DNA from: Notospermus geniculatus
Lineage: Eukaryota; Nemertea; Pilidiophora; Heteronemertea; Lineidae
NCBI GenBank assembly: GCA_002633025.1
Contig: NMRB01001680.1
Span: 42,483-106,482, forward strand
DNA: 64,000 nucleotides
Reading direction: 5' to 3'
In this document: one piece after another, positions 22,950 to 33,721 of the stretch
Position numbering within the stretch: position 1 is the stretch's first letter
How the letters are laid out: every line of letters begins with the position of its first letter
Program-made: the position numbers and the translations under genes
The notes under the pieces: generated by a model
What the model saw: only the letters and a program-made list of their open reading frames with translations
Told to the model about the DNA's origin: nothing
Database searches by the model: none

Positions 22950-23050
22950 CTCAGTCTTTTCTAGAGTTTCAGATTGTAAAGTTCCACTTGAAAAAGACCC
23001 CGGTTGGGGTCGAAAATTCGTGAATTCTGGAGATTGACTTCTTGTTTATT
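22950..23050 (+). repeat. copy A of the GACCCCGGTTGGGGTC repeat (degenerate hammerhead-like core)
   Basis: The hairpin GACCCCGGTTGGGGTC (22996-23011) is followed by GAAA and preceded by CTTGAAAA where the best copies have CTGAAGA. The flanks 'gtaaagttcca' and 'ttctggagattgactt' match the copies at 47.8, 52.6 and 60.6 kb. Confidence 0.75.
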
Positions 23051-24270
23051 ATCATGGATTAGGATGTATGGGAAAATTCCACAGCGGCACTGAAATCCCG
23101 TCAACGAAAAAAGTATTTGTCGGCTAATCCAAGTCATTCACAGGCCGAAAAAGAAACATATTCGTGGATACTATTTACTTATTCCAGTAATCGGTAACAC
23201 TTGTCACAAAAGCACGTGAACGACGAACGACGTGCTCAACTGGCGGTTGGATATAGAACTATGCACGAATTAGGCAAAGCAGACAAAGAACTCTGTTACT
23301 AAGCCACATTGTGGCATTTCTGACAATGGCTTGTATGCTCATTGAATGGCCGATTACGCTGTTAACAGGCGTGATTTCTTATCTGCACGGGGTGATAGAC
23401 AGTGAAGCGAACAATCGACTTCGGCTTGGCCTATAAGCAGAAAGCAGACGACCGCCACAAAAGCCCGAATTTTCGTGTTATTTTCGGCGATATTGTATCC
23501 ATTCATATATGATTACTTACTACGGATATCTTTCGTGGAAACAGTACCGCTAAGCACAAGGCATGTTCACGCGATGGGAGACAAAAATGCATATTCTTGG
23601 AAAATCCTCTATGAGGCATTCTGCTCACTGGTTCGACAAAGTAATTCGCTGGCTACGCCATTTTTCGCCTGGCGGCGAGCCCAGGAACCATTGCGTCCAG
23701 TATTGAGCCAAGTGAATGTTGAACACAAGGCTAGTTAAATAGGTTTTTTCCTACATGGCGGTTTGTGGGATAATAGATGATAAAGTAGGAATGAACTTTG
23801 AAAATAAAAGCAAGTCTGAAGGTTTGTGAGTTTGAAACGTTGACAATAAATGTAAATGAACATTTTCCTGTTGTTATAATAAATTTTACTCAATACAGAT
23901 CAGTCTTTCTCATTATATACCAACCCAACTGAGACGACAGCCATTACAAGATCCTGTTATCCAACATCAAATTGTCAACCTCACTATTTCTACAATTAGA
24001 TGATTAATAGGGAACCCCGATCACGCAGACCACGCGAGAATATACGCGTGGGTTTGAACTGATAGTACACCGACGCCACCTATTATTCATGACGATTCAA
24101 GGTGTGATTGGCCGTGCTTGGTGAACCGCATCTCTCCAACAATGAGCCTCTATAGGTGTCACGTCTGCTCTATCAGTCTCACGTGACCAATTGGCGCTCC
24201 CCATTTGATAACTCTCCTTCCAGCTCTTCATCCCGAGTTGACGACTATGATACCTAAAAATATCTTATAT
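23051..24270. other. no gene recognised
   Basis: A plus-strand frame at 23475-23738 is followed by several AATAAA-like signals (about 23800-23880) but shows no known domain; it may be a terminal exon of an unknown gene. Confidence 0.3.
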
Positions 24271-24276
24271 CAACCA

Positions 24277-24435
24277 GGGGCCGGTTACACAAAAGTTAAA
24301 AATCACGGTTAGTTTATCTTGGCGTTAACTTATCCCAAAATGTTAGGTTTGTTAGTTAACACTAAGTTAGGGATTTTAACAGGCAAAGTTAAATTAACAG
24401 ACTTTTATCTTTTCAACTTTTGTGCAACCGGCCCC
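24277..24435. mobile_element. hairpin MITE with GGGGCCGGTT ends
   Basis: GGGGCCGGTTACACAAAAGT at the left and ACTTTTGTGCAACCGGCCCC at the right are inverted repeats; inner 'gttaac' motifs also pair. Confidence 0.85.
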
Positions 24436-24773
24436 AGCATGATATCCGTGGCGAGCACATATTCACAGGATGCATGTGGGGAGAGGATGTCATAAGGGTT
24501 AAAAATATAATGTCACCCACTTAAGAACCACCCCATGTCATTCGCAACATTCCCTGTGAAAATGGTGCCATTTCAATCAGAAACCACGGATGAGTTAGCA
24601 GTCGAACTTAAAGTGCCACCGACAATTTACAATATATAAAATTTTGGCTCCTTGGAGAAATCTCAACACCATCATCTAATCCAAACTCTTTGGTGGTAGC
24701 TAACAGGATCTGTTCTTTCCGGCACCAATGTCAGTTTCCTGCACTTCAGGACAAGTGACACTGCATGTCAATC

Positions 24774-24843
24774 TTAAAGCATCCTCAGCGCCCTCTCTCT
24801 CCTCGAGTGTTGGAGTAATGGGGAAAACCGGCACAGAGCCGGA
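24774..24843. repeat. split repeat B2 (3' end of the Ngaro-like element)
   Basis: 70 bp beginning TTAAAGCATCCTCAGCGCCC on the plus strand; matches 25025-25094 with two differences. Confidence 0.9.
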
Positions 24844-24995
24844 AGCAAAAAGGAAAGGAGGACGCACAAAAGGGGGCGGGCGGGAGGGTGACGAAATTTT
24901 CCGAAGACCCAAAATCACACCAAAGCGTGAAAACAAGGGAAAGAAAGGTCTCGACAGACCCAGGCGCCGCCAGTGCACAGAAGACCCTGATTACA

Positions 24996-25025
24996 CTACT
25001 CGTCGTGTGAGGGCGCTGAGGATGT
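24996..25025. repeat. split repeat A2
   Basis: The 30-bp block CTACTCGTCGTGTGAGGGCG... is identical to 30135-30164. It directly abuts B1. Confidence 0.9.
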
Positions 25026-25094
25026 TAAAGCATCCTCAGCGCCCTCTCTCTCCTCGAGTGTTGGAGTAGTGGGGAAAACCGGCACAGAGCTGGA
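25025..25094. repeat. split repeat B1
   Basis: The 70-bp counterpart of 24774-24843, placed directly beside A2. Confidence 0.9.
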
Positions 25095-25604
25095 GTTCTA
25101 GAGGAGGCCTCAATACCCATAAATTCAGCCTGAGCCTTCTAAAGAACCCCCTAAAAATCCCCATTACTCCCCCAACACTAAATAAAATTCACGCAACCAA
25201 TATATTTGACCTGCAAACCTTTTATTCTGCACCCTCTGCTACAAAAACATGACGCCTGCCTATCACACATTGATCCTACACTACGTTTACATAACTGTCC
25301 TAATAATCACATTTGACATCACATAAAGATGCCTTCCCAACATTGGAAAATAGCCATGCAATTCAATACACGGAGGCCTACCCAACAGGCAATGCCAACG
25401 GCACTCTTAAACAAACAGCAGGGTAAAGCAGCCTCACGATGCGACGGCGGCAAAACAGCAAGGATTTATTCCGATGAAACCACATGTACACGCGTATTCC
25501 TCTCATTATAATAATTTACACAATCACAAAATGCCCTAACACTTCCGCACGCCATCAACTATAGAGAACTAATATTGAGAATACTTCCTGCCCCCACACA
25601 CGCA

Positions 25605-26816
25605 CTAAAAAGCATTGTGCAACTCCGGGTCTATCCACTGCCTTGCCTCGCTCAGCTTATCAAAATCACTCACCGAATCCGCGAACTTTTGAGCGACCAC
25701 CGTCGCATCATGGAATTGCTTTACCCTACTGTAGTAATAGGCGGAATCCGCCGTAAACCACCCAATATGGTTCATAACCTCAGATTCGGAAGATACTGCT
25801 CCTGACAAACCCATCGTGACTGCGCAACCAGCCCTGAAGCTATGGAGGGTTTCCTCCTCGTAAATACCAAGTGTTACAAGGTACTGCTTCAACCTGTTGT
25901 ACATAGTAGAATAAGAAACATGCTCGTCAAGTACCTTTCCTGAATCGTCCACGAGCCGGAACAGGTAACCGTGGGCAAGAACCACCCCCCTATGACTACA
26001 CCATTCAATATAATCTTCCAGCGCCCTAACCGGGCAAATCAAAACCTCCTCACACCGCTTTATAACGAAGGTGTTTGTTTTCCCTTTCCCCCCTCTAATG
26101 GATTTTGTAACAGTGTGGCAAAATCTAAAACCCGAATCATCCGGCAAACGCTTTACCTCCTGAGTCGGTGTTGCGGACAAATCGGAAGCTCTATCGCCTG
26201 CAAAAAACTGTAACGTGAAAAAAGCCCTGTCCCTTATTAACACATACAATTGCTGCAGCCTAAGGTCACTTCTACCAACCTCTCGCATTATATACGCAAC
26301 CATACGCCTGACCTTGTCAAGGAATATCGGCCTCGCCTGCTTAGGAACAATGTGTGCCTTGGCCTGTTCCAACGCAATCTGCTTGGCATATGACCTGACC
26401 AAATTTGACTTTACCGGATTACCACTGCACGTTTTCTCGCACCACAATTCGCCTCTTCCCGCCCGCTGCAACACCTGACCAAGGTTCTGAATGTAATTAT
26501 TAACCGTTCCCACTGCCAACCGCAAAGGGCACCTACATTCCCCCTTAACGTTACTACACAGGAAAGGGCAAGAAATAGAGTGGACCATTGTCTTCCCAAC
26601 AGAATCTTTCCACACAAGAAAATTCCTGACATCTTTCGGGCCACAAGTGGACAGAGTTGGCTCCCCTGGAGACTGAGCGAGGAAAGAAGAAAAATCACTC
26701 TCCAACGCACATTGCCGCCTTGTTGCTGTTGACACCTTAATCTGCCTGTCCAGGAACGCAACCCTCTCGTTTATAACCGAAAAATCAACCTTTTGGCTAC
26801 TCCTCCGAACCGGCAA
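25605..26816 (-). CDS. tyrosine recombinase of the Ngaro-like element
   Basis: About 403 residues. The N-terminal half carries a Cys-rich patch (SCPFLCSNVKGECRCPL, residues about 82-98), possibly a metal site. The catalytic domain keeps every expected residue: Arg 209 in FAGDRASDL, His 325 and Arg 328 in LHSFRAG, His 350 in NHIGW, and a Tyr cluster (residues 360-362, YYYSR) for the nucleophile. It is predicted to integrate a circular DNA intermediate through site-specific strand exchange, taking the place of a DDE integrase. No ATG starts the frame: the first Met is around residue 77, and the given start reads TTG. A splice acceptor (cttacattccag) sits just upstream (about 26837) in a phase that would enter this frame, so expression from a spliced transcript is plausible. 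It ends about 510 bases before B1. Confidence 0.88.
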   Translation of the reverse strand: MPVRRSSQKVDFSVINERVAFLDRQIKVSTATRRQCALESDFSSFLAQSPGEPTLSTCGPKDVRNFLVWKDSVGKTMVHSISCPFLCSNVKGECRCPLRLAVGTVNNYIQNLGQVLQRAGRGELWCEKTCSGNPVKSNLVRSYAKQIALEQAKAHIVPKQARPIFLDKVRRMVAYIMREVGRSDLRLQQLYVLIRDRAFFTLQFFAGDRASDLSATPTQEVKRLPDDSGFRFCHTVTKSIRGGKGKTNTFVIKRCEEVLICPVRALEDYIEWCSHRGVVLAHGYLFRLVDDSGKVLDEHVSYSTMYNRLKQYLVTLGIYEEETLHSFRAGCAVTMGLSGAVSSESEVMNHIGWFTADSAYYYSRVKQFHDATVVAQKFADSVSDFDKLSEARQWIDPELHNAF

Positions 26817-26850
26817 TGTGGATTTTCCTCCTGGAATGTAAGATCACTAT

Positions 26851-28977
26851 TTAAAAGAATTTCAAACGGTAAGCAAAGAGATCCCAGCGTAAACCAACTG
26901 TGTCTAATGTCAGACCTCTTTTTGAGGGGACCTTGATAACCCCCTGCTGCCCTCTGCTCCCTATACAAACACACGATACCATAGACTTCCTAAGAACCGG
27001 GTACCAAATCGGCGCAGGCGAAGAGCACGGGGCTACCACTGTGCATTGTTTTACTCCCTTCTCCCGAAGGAGGACAAGAATGGGCAACAAAACTGACACC
27101 GGAGGGAAAACGTACGGGTTGTCCTCACCACCAAACTCCTGGGCGAAAACATTCACGCCTGCCGACAACGGCGACGGCCCTGGCGTGAAATGCCTCAAAA
27201 GGCATCCACTGTCATCGCACATAGCATTACTGTCGAGTGCCATGAGGTCAATGGAATGAGGGCCGTAAGCGTCCTGAACTTTCCGCCACGAACTTCCAGA
27301 TAACATGCAATCATCAAACGACAACTTCCTAGAGGGCGCGTCAGCAGGGTTTTCCTTCGAAGGGATATAGGAAAGCGAGAGATGGATGTTAGAAGAGTAC
27401 GTCAAACTAAAAATCTGCTTAATGATGTCGTTGAGCCCCTTGTCCTTACCGCCTTGGTTGTTCCACGAGTGCACCAACGCCTTGCTATCAACCAAAACAT
27501 CAACCCTATGGTTGTCAATCGCGGGAAGCATAGACCGTAACGCCTGTCTAAGGGCATCGGCCTCCTTCAAATGGATTGGCCTACAGTCCCCTGGCTCCCA
27601 AAAATCCGAAAACTCGGACACCCGCTGTCCTTGCGAAAAGGACACCGCTCCGTATTTAAACGGAGAGGCATCGGTAGCCAGCAACACCTGCAGGTGGCGC
27701 TCCGGCCGCCAGGGCACAAAACCGTCCCATGATTCTAAGAATCTCCAATGAGATACCTCCTCATACAAATCAGGGTACATATCAACCTGTCTAGGGTTCT
27801 TCGAAGCCAGGGAAATTGCCCTGCAAACCTCCCTTGTGTACAGCTTGGCTGCAGGGACAACAAGGGCTACTGAGACACACTTCCCACAAAACCTTTGAAG
27901 CGTCTTCAAATCAACCTTTGACAGTGAAAGGATCAACGAAACCAGCTCCAGAAGGGATCTCCTTTTGTCGTCAGGAAGGATATAGGCCTGCTTGTGCGAG
28001 TCTGCAATGAGGCCCAAATGGCGCAGAACCACACCTGGCAATAAGTGGCATTTTGGGAACCCAAAGAAGTAGCCCAATCTAGACAGAAGTTCCAACATGG
28101 CGTACCGTACCATGAAAATACCAATATCTCTCATGGCGGAAGCTGAATCCTTCGACTCCGTGCCAAACCTATCATCAATATACAAACAATTCTTTATTCC
28201 GAAGGACCTAAGGTAAACGGTAGGAACTAGCCCTGTCATCTGGTAGACATACGCTGAAGCACGCCACCCAAAACTCAATGTGTTGTAAACCATCACCCAG
28301 CCGCCGAACTGGATACCAAAGTACGTCTTAGATGAATCTGATAGCCGAATATGGCTATAACCGGACTTATCATCACAGGATATCATAAGCGCATCTTGAT
28401 CTATCAAACGATGAATATCCTTCAACGTTTCCAACTTGAAAGGCAGTTCTTTTATCCACAAATTCAAAAACCTGGCATCGTGGCACAAGCGAGGCTTGGA
28501 CGGTTCCACCGTAAGCGGCAAGACTAAGTGAGGCAACTGGCACTCCCCAAGCCTGCCCACCAACTGAATAGCACCATTTTTTATCTTCTGCTCTAATTCT
28601 TCTGCTATAAACTGAAGGTGGTCCCTACAGCTTGGAGAATTGGAGAAAAATGACGCAGGCGGCCTCTCCGAATCGTAATAGCTACCCTTAAAAAAGCCTT
28701 TGAATGGACAGAAAAACTCGTGTACATCAACACCATTCTTTATCCAAGAAACTACTGACGATACAGGCAACTGAGGGGACGAATTTAACGTGTTAGCTAT
28801 CTTTACCCATTCATCTACATGGTTGTGTAATTCTCCAGATACAAAGTGGTCAGGGTCTCTGAGATGCAGATCTAGCGATGATACATCAACATCCGAGTTA
28901 TCGAGGATACTTTCAAAAGGTATATTACCCTTGCGAGGTGGAGGCTGAAGGCTCTCTCCAGTCTGATCGCTTAACCG
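26851..28977 (-). CDS. reverse transcriptase-RNase H of the Ngaro-like element
   Basis: The frame is open from about 28977; the leading part, to about 28770, is hydrophilic and lacks an ATG. Counting from 28770, the RT palm has SCDDKSGYSH (first catalytic Asp near residue 133) and the YIDD box at residues 197-200. RNase H follows with Asp 367 (ATDASP), Glu 403 (LKEADAL), Asp 428 (LVDSKAL) and Asp 477 (NPADAPS), all intact. The C-terminal 150 residues contain HSIDLMALDSNA, NVFAQEF and YVFPPVSVL, the segment shared by DIRS-group polyproteins after RNase H. It lies between gag (about 100 bases upstream) and recombinase (35 bases downstream). The translation start is unresolved: frameshift, reinitiation or splicing are all possible. 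Confidence 0.9.
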   Translation of the reverse strand, partial: RLSDQTGESLQPPPRKGNIPFESILDNSDVDVSSLDLHLRDPDHFVSGELHNHVDEWVKIANTLNSSPQLPVSSVVSWIKNGVDVHEFFCPFKGFFKGSYYDSERPPASFFSNSPSCRDHLQFIAEELEQKIKNGAIQLVGRLGECQLPHLVLPLTVEPSKPRLCHDARFLNLWIKELPFKLETLKDIHRLIDQDALMISCDDKSGYSHIRLSDSSKTYFGIQFGGWVMVYNTLSFGWRASAYVYQMTGLVPTVYLRSFGIKNCLYIDDRFGTESKDSASAMRDIGIFMVRYAMLELLSRLGYFFGFPKCHLLPGVVLRHLGLIADSHKQAYILPDDKRRSLLELVSLILSLSKVDLKTLQRFCGKCVSVALVVPAAKLYTREVCRAISLASKNPRQVDMYPDLYEEVSHWRFLESWDGFVPWRPERHLQVLLATDASPFKYGAVSFSQGQRVSEFSDFWEPGDCRPIHLKEADALRQALRSMLPAIDNHRVDVLVDSKALVHSWNNQGGKDKGLNDIIKQIFSLTYSSNIHLSLSYIPSKENPADAPSRKLSFDDCMLSGSSWRKVQDAYGPHSIDLMALDSNAMCDDSGCLLRHFTPGPSPLSAGVNVFAQEFGGEDNPYVFPPVSVLLPILVLLREKGVKQCTVVAPCSSPAPIWYPVLRKSMVSCVCIGSRGQQGVIKVPSKRGLTLDTVGLRWDLFAYRLKFF

Positions 28978-29078
28978 TGTTCATGAGGGCTTCTTCCTGG
29001 CACCTTTAGCTGCACTTAGCGGATCGAACGCAACCTCTCTTTGAAGGAAGACGGCTGACAAAATCACTACCCATATAA

Positions 29079-30063
29079 CTATACAATCTTCTGCCTTGCC
29101 TCCTTCATCTTCGGGCAATCCTTGAAAAAATGGTCAGTGGCAGAGCAGAAAAAGCAACGCATAGGAGCGGAATACCCTCTACCGTATCCCCTACCTCTGC
29201 CCCTAGGGTATCTGGAGTACGGCCTATAACCTCCACCACCACCGCCTTGAAAATTACTAATACTACTTAAAATCTGAGCAAGATCTGGCTGAACACTGCT
29301 AGAAGGCGCGGGGTAGAGATTGGCCAGTGGTGACTTCCTCTCTGGCGTTGACTCCTTCTTTGACTCATCCTGCTCCTTAGCTTTCCTCTCCTTTATACAC
29401 CGTGACAGTGCCTTCGACACAGCGTCAGAGATCCCACCACCAAGGACACTGAGGGCAAAGGTGGCGATGTTGATCTTACCCTGATTAATCAGGGCTTGCC
29501 TGTGGAGCTCCTGATAGGTGGCAACACTTTCATCCTGCACACGAGCTGCCACTTTCGCCAACTCCTCCAAGTAGACTAATAACAACGACTCATTCGGGTC
29601 ATTATGCATCGCCAGGCCCCTCACCTTCTCCTTGATCTCGTTGACGTCACCTTGGGAACTGCGCTGAGCAGAAGACGCATCCATCTTCAGCCGCTTCGGA
29701 GGCTTTTGGCCGGCACGCTCGTCAACCACCGGAGGTGAACTTGACCCCTGTGCTGCTGACGGACCGCTCTGCTGCTGAAAATGGTAACACCCCAACCATT
29801 AGCAACTACTACACTCAATGGCACCTTAAAATGAATAACGAGATCGAAAACCCCTGGATACTCACCTGCAATTGCTGCCCAGGTTGCTGGCCAAACTCGT
29901 TCACCTCCAATATTGTCAAATGGAGAAGCAACCTCAAATTTACTAGGTTCGGCTCCCTATCTGCCAACCTACAGAAATCCGCCGCTTTCTTGCCCGTAAG
30001 CTCTGTGAAGGCCTGTCCCAGCTGCTGCTCTGTCATTTCCACTGTATCTTCTTCAAGAGACAT
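29079..30063 (-). CDS. Gag-like protein of the Ngaro-like element, with a 91-bp intron
   Basis: Proposed exons are 30063-29866 and 29774-29079, giving 297 residues from ATG (MSLEEDTVEMTEQQ). The intron 29865-29775 starts with gtgagt, ends with ccattttcag and is flanked by phase-0 CAG codons on both sides, so joining keeps the frame while the unspliced frames are closed off. Exon 1 is helical (QAFTELTGKKAADF). Exon 2 has a helical core, a charged 'KKESTPERKS' linker, a Gly/Arg/Tyr-rich segment (YPRGRGRGYGRGY) and a zinc knuckle CFFCSATDHFFKDC, which fits CX2CX4HX4C. This fits a nucleocapsid-type protein that binds the element's RNA. The frame continues open upstream of the ATG through A1 into flanking DNA, which I take as fortuitous. 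Confidence 0.8.
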
Positions 30064-30134
30064 CCTGGCAAACTGCTTTATGGAAGACTCACTCGCGTCC
30101 TTGAACTTGACCAGAAGACCGAAAGCATCTTTTC

Positions 30135-30164
30135 CTACTCGTCGTGTGAGGGCGCTGAGGATGT
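30135..30164. repeat. split repeat A1 (5' end of the Ngaro-like element)
   Basis: 30 bp identical to 24996-25025; the match stops sharply at 30164, taken as the element boundary. Confidence 0.88.
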
Positions 30165-30309
30165 GAATAAAGTTCATGGTACCATTCAAGAAAGTTCCAA
30201 ACAGAGTAATAGTTAAAGATCCCCTCGAACCCAGCCATTTCACTGCAAACACGATTAAACCGATGCCCACCTCATTTAGCGGCCCAAAATGACATCACCA
30301 CGGGTATTT

Positions 30310-32380
30310 TGCTAGTTTGAGATTAAAAAGCATCTCCTAGTTTTGCCAATAATATAGGAGATTACTTTTTGTCTCAAAATGATATCATAATTTGTCTCTT
30401 TTATTGAGTAATTCCCTACTCAGAATGAGATAATCTAGCTGTCTCAGTTCGAGAAAATCTTTTACTCAAATTGGAGCATGGACGTATAATACTACCATGA
30501 TTGGAGATAGGGGTGTGGGAGATGCGGGCAAAGAACTTGCTTCTAGGACCAATGACTGAGGGTATAACTGTTTATACCAACCATCGACATACAGTAGGTT
30601 ACAGTCCACAGTAGAGGTGCAGCAGCACAGCAAAATTGGTTTTCTGCAATGACAAGTTTTAGGACTCATAAACATCAAATCAATAATCATGACCACGTGC
30701 CGTAAGGTGGCGACGCCTAGGGGCGTATGAACGAACTAAACGGAAAATATTTTGGCGAGACCCATGCCTAAATTTCTACCTCAGTCGCGCTGAGTTACAA
30801 TATGGTACCTTTCACCAACATGTACACGACTTATAAGACCCAAACTTGGGATTGAACACTAAACTCCACACATAACGGGCGTCCAATAACGAGACGGCAT
30901 CGCCCGGAGGCCACACCCAGTCAACACGTGCAAGAGATGAGCGGCCATTAGGCAAAGTGACCGAGACTCGGCCGAGGCAAACAACGGGCCTCCACAAAGC
31001 ACAAGAAACTTATAATGACAAGACAAACACTTACAGATAGTTACAGGTTACTCTCCTAGCAACTCCCACAGAGATTTCATACATTCATTAATGATTTTGC
31101 ATGTTTTCAACGGTATTTAGGTAGAACTCTGGCAATCGCCCCAGATTCCATCACAAAATCTTCAACAGAGCACAAACGCATGCAGTCGGCTAACCACGTG
31201 ACCAAGCGAAAGGTCATAGGCCTGCGTCATGACGTCATATAGTACAATCCGATCAAAAACCACATACAGGGTGAATGAAAAAAAAACAATAAAGCTGATT
31301 TCCAATCGGCGACAAGGGGTTTGTCTCCAGTTGAGAGTGTTTAGTCTCCTATTATTGGCAAGGCTCGGAGATGCTTTTTATCTCCAACTGAGAAGCCTTC
31401 TGCTGTACGAATGAGTGAAGAGACACAGAAAAATATGATGTCAATTTTGCATCTCCAATTACAAAACAAACATGCATTGATAAAACAATTACATTGTGTT
31501 GTTCACAAGTCTAATTGGTATGTTTCTGTAAAGCCATGCGGAATGATTCAGAAAAAATTCTCCAAAAGTATTCATCACTGACTGGCATTTAATGGTTCAC
31601 GATAAAGTAAAGTAAGAAGCTTATTTTACAGAAGGATCAAGATGGTCTCAATTTGAATTGCAGCTGCACCCCAGGCTAGATGCATTACATCTCTGATGTG
31701 GAAGCCGAGACTGTTTCTCAAAACAGATGTCATGATCTATGTACTGCACATGCATGTACCATGCATGCAGGCCTAGGCAATCAGCACCGTGAAGAAAACT
31801 AGGTCTAACTGACTTGTGTCTATAGACAGCAACAGATTCTATGCCTTTAAGAGACGCAGCTCTGCAGTAGAAATGACTTACTGATGTCAAACATCACGGA
31901 AAAATATATGGGAGCTGGGCAAAAATTTGGAAAATGGTGGTAAACGGTAGCACTTCTGCAAGTGCGTAATCGACATTCAAATCGAGATTGAGCTTGTCTC
32001 AAAATGAAATGCGAGCTACAGCAGACAAGACACTCGACATCTCTGATTAAGAACCCAACGTCTGAATGCCATTTCAGAAATCAATCTCATCTCAAATTGA
32101 GATCAACATTTTTTCTCCTTCTCAATATGAGATGTCACTGCCTCGATACAATGACCATTTTTCTTAAACTGAGATAGGCATTACATTACGCCTCATTTTG
32201 AGACGGATTTTATCTCATACTGAGATGATCTATTTTACTCAATGAACGGAAAGAATTCATTTTCATCTCAAAGTGATGCATATTGTGTCTCATAACTTGC
32301 AATAGATGAACATAGTTTCTTGAGGAGAAGATGAACTCAGAATGAGACAAATCATTTACTCAAAACCGGTACCGGTGTAA
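30310..32380. repeat. field of TCTCA-Nx-TGAGA palindromes with distant inverted arms
   Basis: At least fourteen imperfect palindromes with variable centres are present, among them CTCAGAATGAGAT, TCTCAGTTCGAGA, TCTCAAATTGAGAT, CTCAATATGAGAT, TCTCATACTGAGAT and CTCATTTTGAGAC. They are confined to two clusters, 30340-30475 and 31320-32370. In addition, 30320-30380 (AAAAAGCATCTCCTAG, TTGCCAATAATA) is an inverted counterpart of 31330-31390. No gene is seen between them. Confidence 0.75.
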
Positions 32381-32399
32381 CGTTTTTCAGTGAGGCCCG

Positions 32400-33720
32400 T
32401 GTGCCAGTGTGACATAAAATAGATTGACGGAATAAGCAGCAACCTCACAATGAGAGACATGCAGAGAAACAGTGAACCGTCCATTTCCCAGTGTGTTCCA
32501 AACAATGGGAATCACACAGAAATATGGCCACACTGAAAAACCTTACACTTGTACTAGACGATATACGTCACAGTTCGAAACAATTATTTTTTTTTCTGTG
32601 AAGGTCGCAATTGCTGCAGTTACTTTAGTGACGGGTCCATTCAAATCCTGCCACTGGCATGGGCACTTTCTTACTAGGAAATACACTAATCTGTAAATAG
32701 TAAATCATACTTTAATGCAATGCATGATGACTGCTTTTTGTCCAGTGGGAATAGTGTTGATCGTGCAGAAAAGAAAAAAGCTCCAAACGTTTGTACCAGT
32801 GTAGATTTGTATTACATGTATATCAAGTTACCGACTACTGTTATTAAACACAATGCTGGAAATCGTATGTCAACCCGTTATTTTTCCTCGGAATGAAAAA
32901 GCAACCGATATAATGTTATCCCTCAGGGTCTGATGTCAAGCTTCTCTCTTCTACAGCATGGAACTACTAAGACTCCTCTCATGAGTTTGTATATAGGCCT
33001 GCATATGCCACAATATATCAACGATATTTTGGAACGTGATATTTTTCACTGCGACAAGCAAGAACTGCGTCAAACAACATTTTGACATGTACTTGCTCGA
33101 TATTCCATCGATGATTTTGAGTGTTGGTGCATGCGGGAGAGTTGTGGGACATTACCAGTAGGTGACGCCTTCACATCTTGAATCTAAAAGGAAGAAAGGA
33201 ACACGTTTGTTCACAACTGGGAAAGACAGGTACGTTACTATCCAGACATCTGCCCAGCAAATACAATTATCTGGGAGATGAAAAATCCCAGATAATCATA
33301 GATGGTGTCGGCTCGATCAGAGTCCTTCTTCGTTCTACGTGTACAAATAAGCTGTACTTCCACGTATCCCAAACCCACGAAAACCCCAGGTTTCTTGCGC
33401 GTACACTTATTTTTTGCCGTGCCTAATAGACCCATGTTTGAAAACCCCGTGTTTATTAGCATTACAAGAAGTTTCACGCGGAGCTGATCTATTCTTAGAT
33501 CACTGGAAGTCATTCGATTCTAAAATTAGAACACAGTGGACTCGATGGACTCACCTATTACAATAGCCATGGCGCGGTGTCTGAGGCTTTCGCAGTCGAT
33601 GTCACGATAAGAATGCCACAGCCAAAACAAATATGGGCTAAATGGGTTTTATCAGGGGTTCCGGACGAGGCCTAATGCTGTTTTCGGGTTTTCGAGGCGG
33701 GGAGTCCTTAAATTTAAGCT
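32400..33720. other. no gene recognised
   Basis: The segment 33230-33500 has overlapping open frames on both strands but no motif I can name. Confidence 0.4.
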
Positions 33721-33721
33721 A

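Larger units (their letters stand above)
24774..30164 (-). mobile_element. full-length Ngaro/PAT-like tyrosine-recombinase retrotransposon
   Basis: Read on the minus strand: a 30-bp repeat A1 (30164-30135), gag, RT-RNase H, recombinase, then a 70-bp repeat B1 (25094-25025), A2 (25025-24996), a 152-bp spacer and B2 (24843-24774). A1/A2 are identical over 30 bp; B1/B2 differ at only two positions. This A-B-A-B order is the split direct repeat layout of Ngaro/PAT elements, as opposed to the inverted repeats of DIRS. At the B1/A2 junction GAGGGCGCTGAGGATG and its inverse meet around TTAAAG. No target-site duplication is seen, as expected for recombinase-based insertion. All three coding regions keep their catalytic residues and the repeats are nearly identical, so insertion looks recent. 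RT and recombinase frames lack an obvious ATG (see those entries). Confidence 0.88.

Noticed and set aside
24728-25069. Plus-strand 113-codon frame
   Set aside because: Lies entirely in the split repeats of the Ngaro-like element and is antisense to it; the basic composition follows from the repeat.
24774-30164. Calling the element DIRS with inverted terminal repeats
   Set aside because: The 30- and 70-bp repeats are direct and split (A-B-A-B); only the extreme 16 bp are inverted, which the junction palindrome explains.
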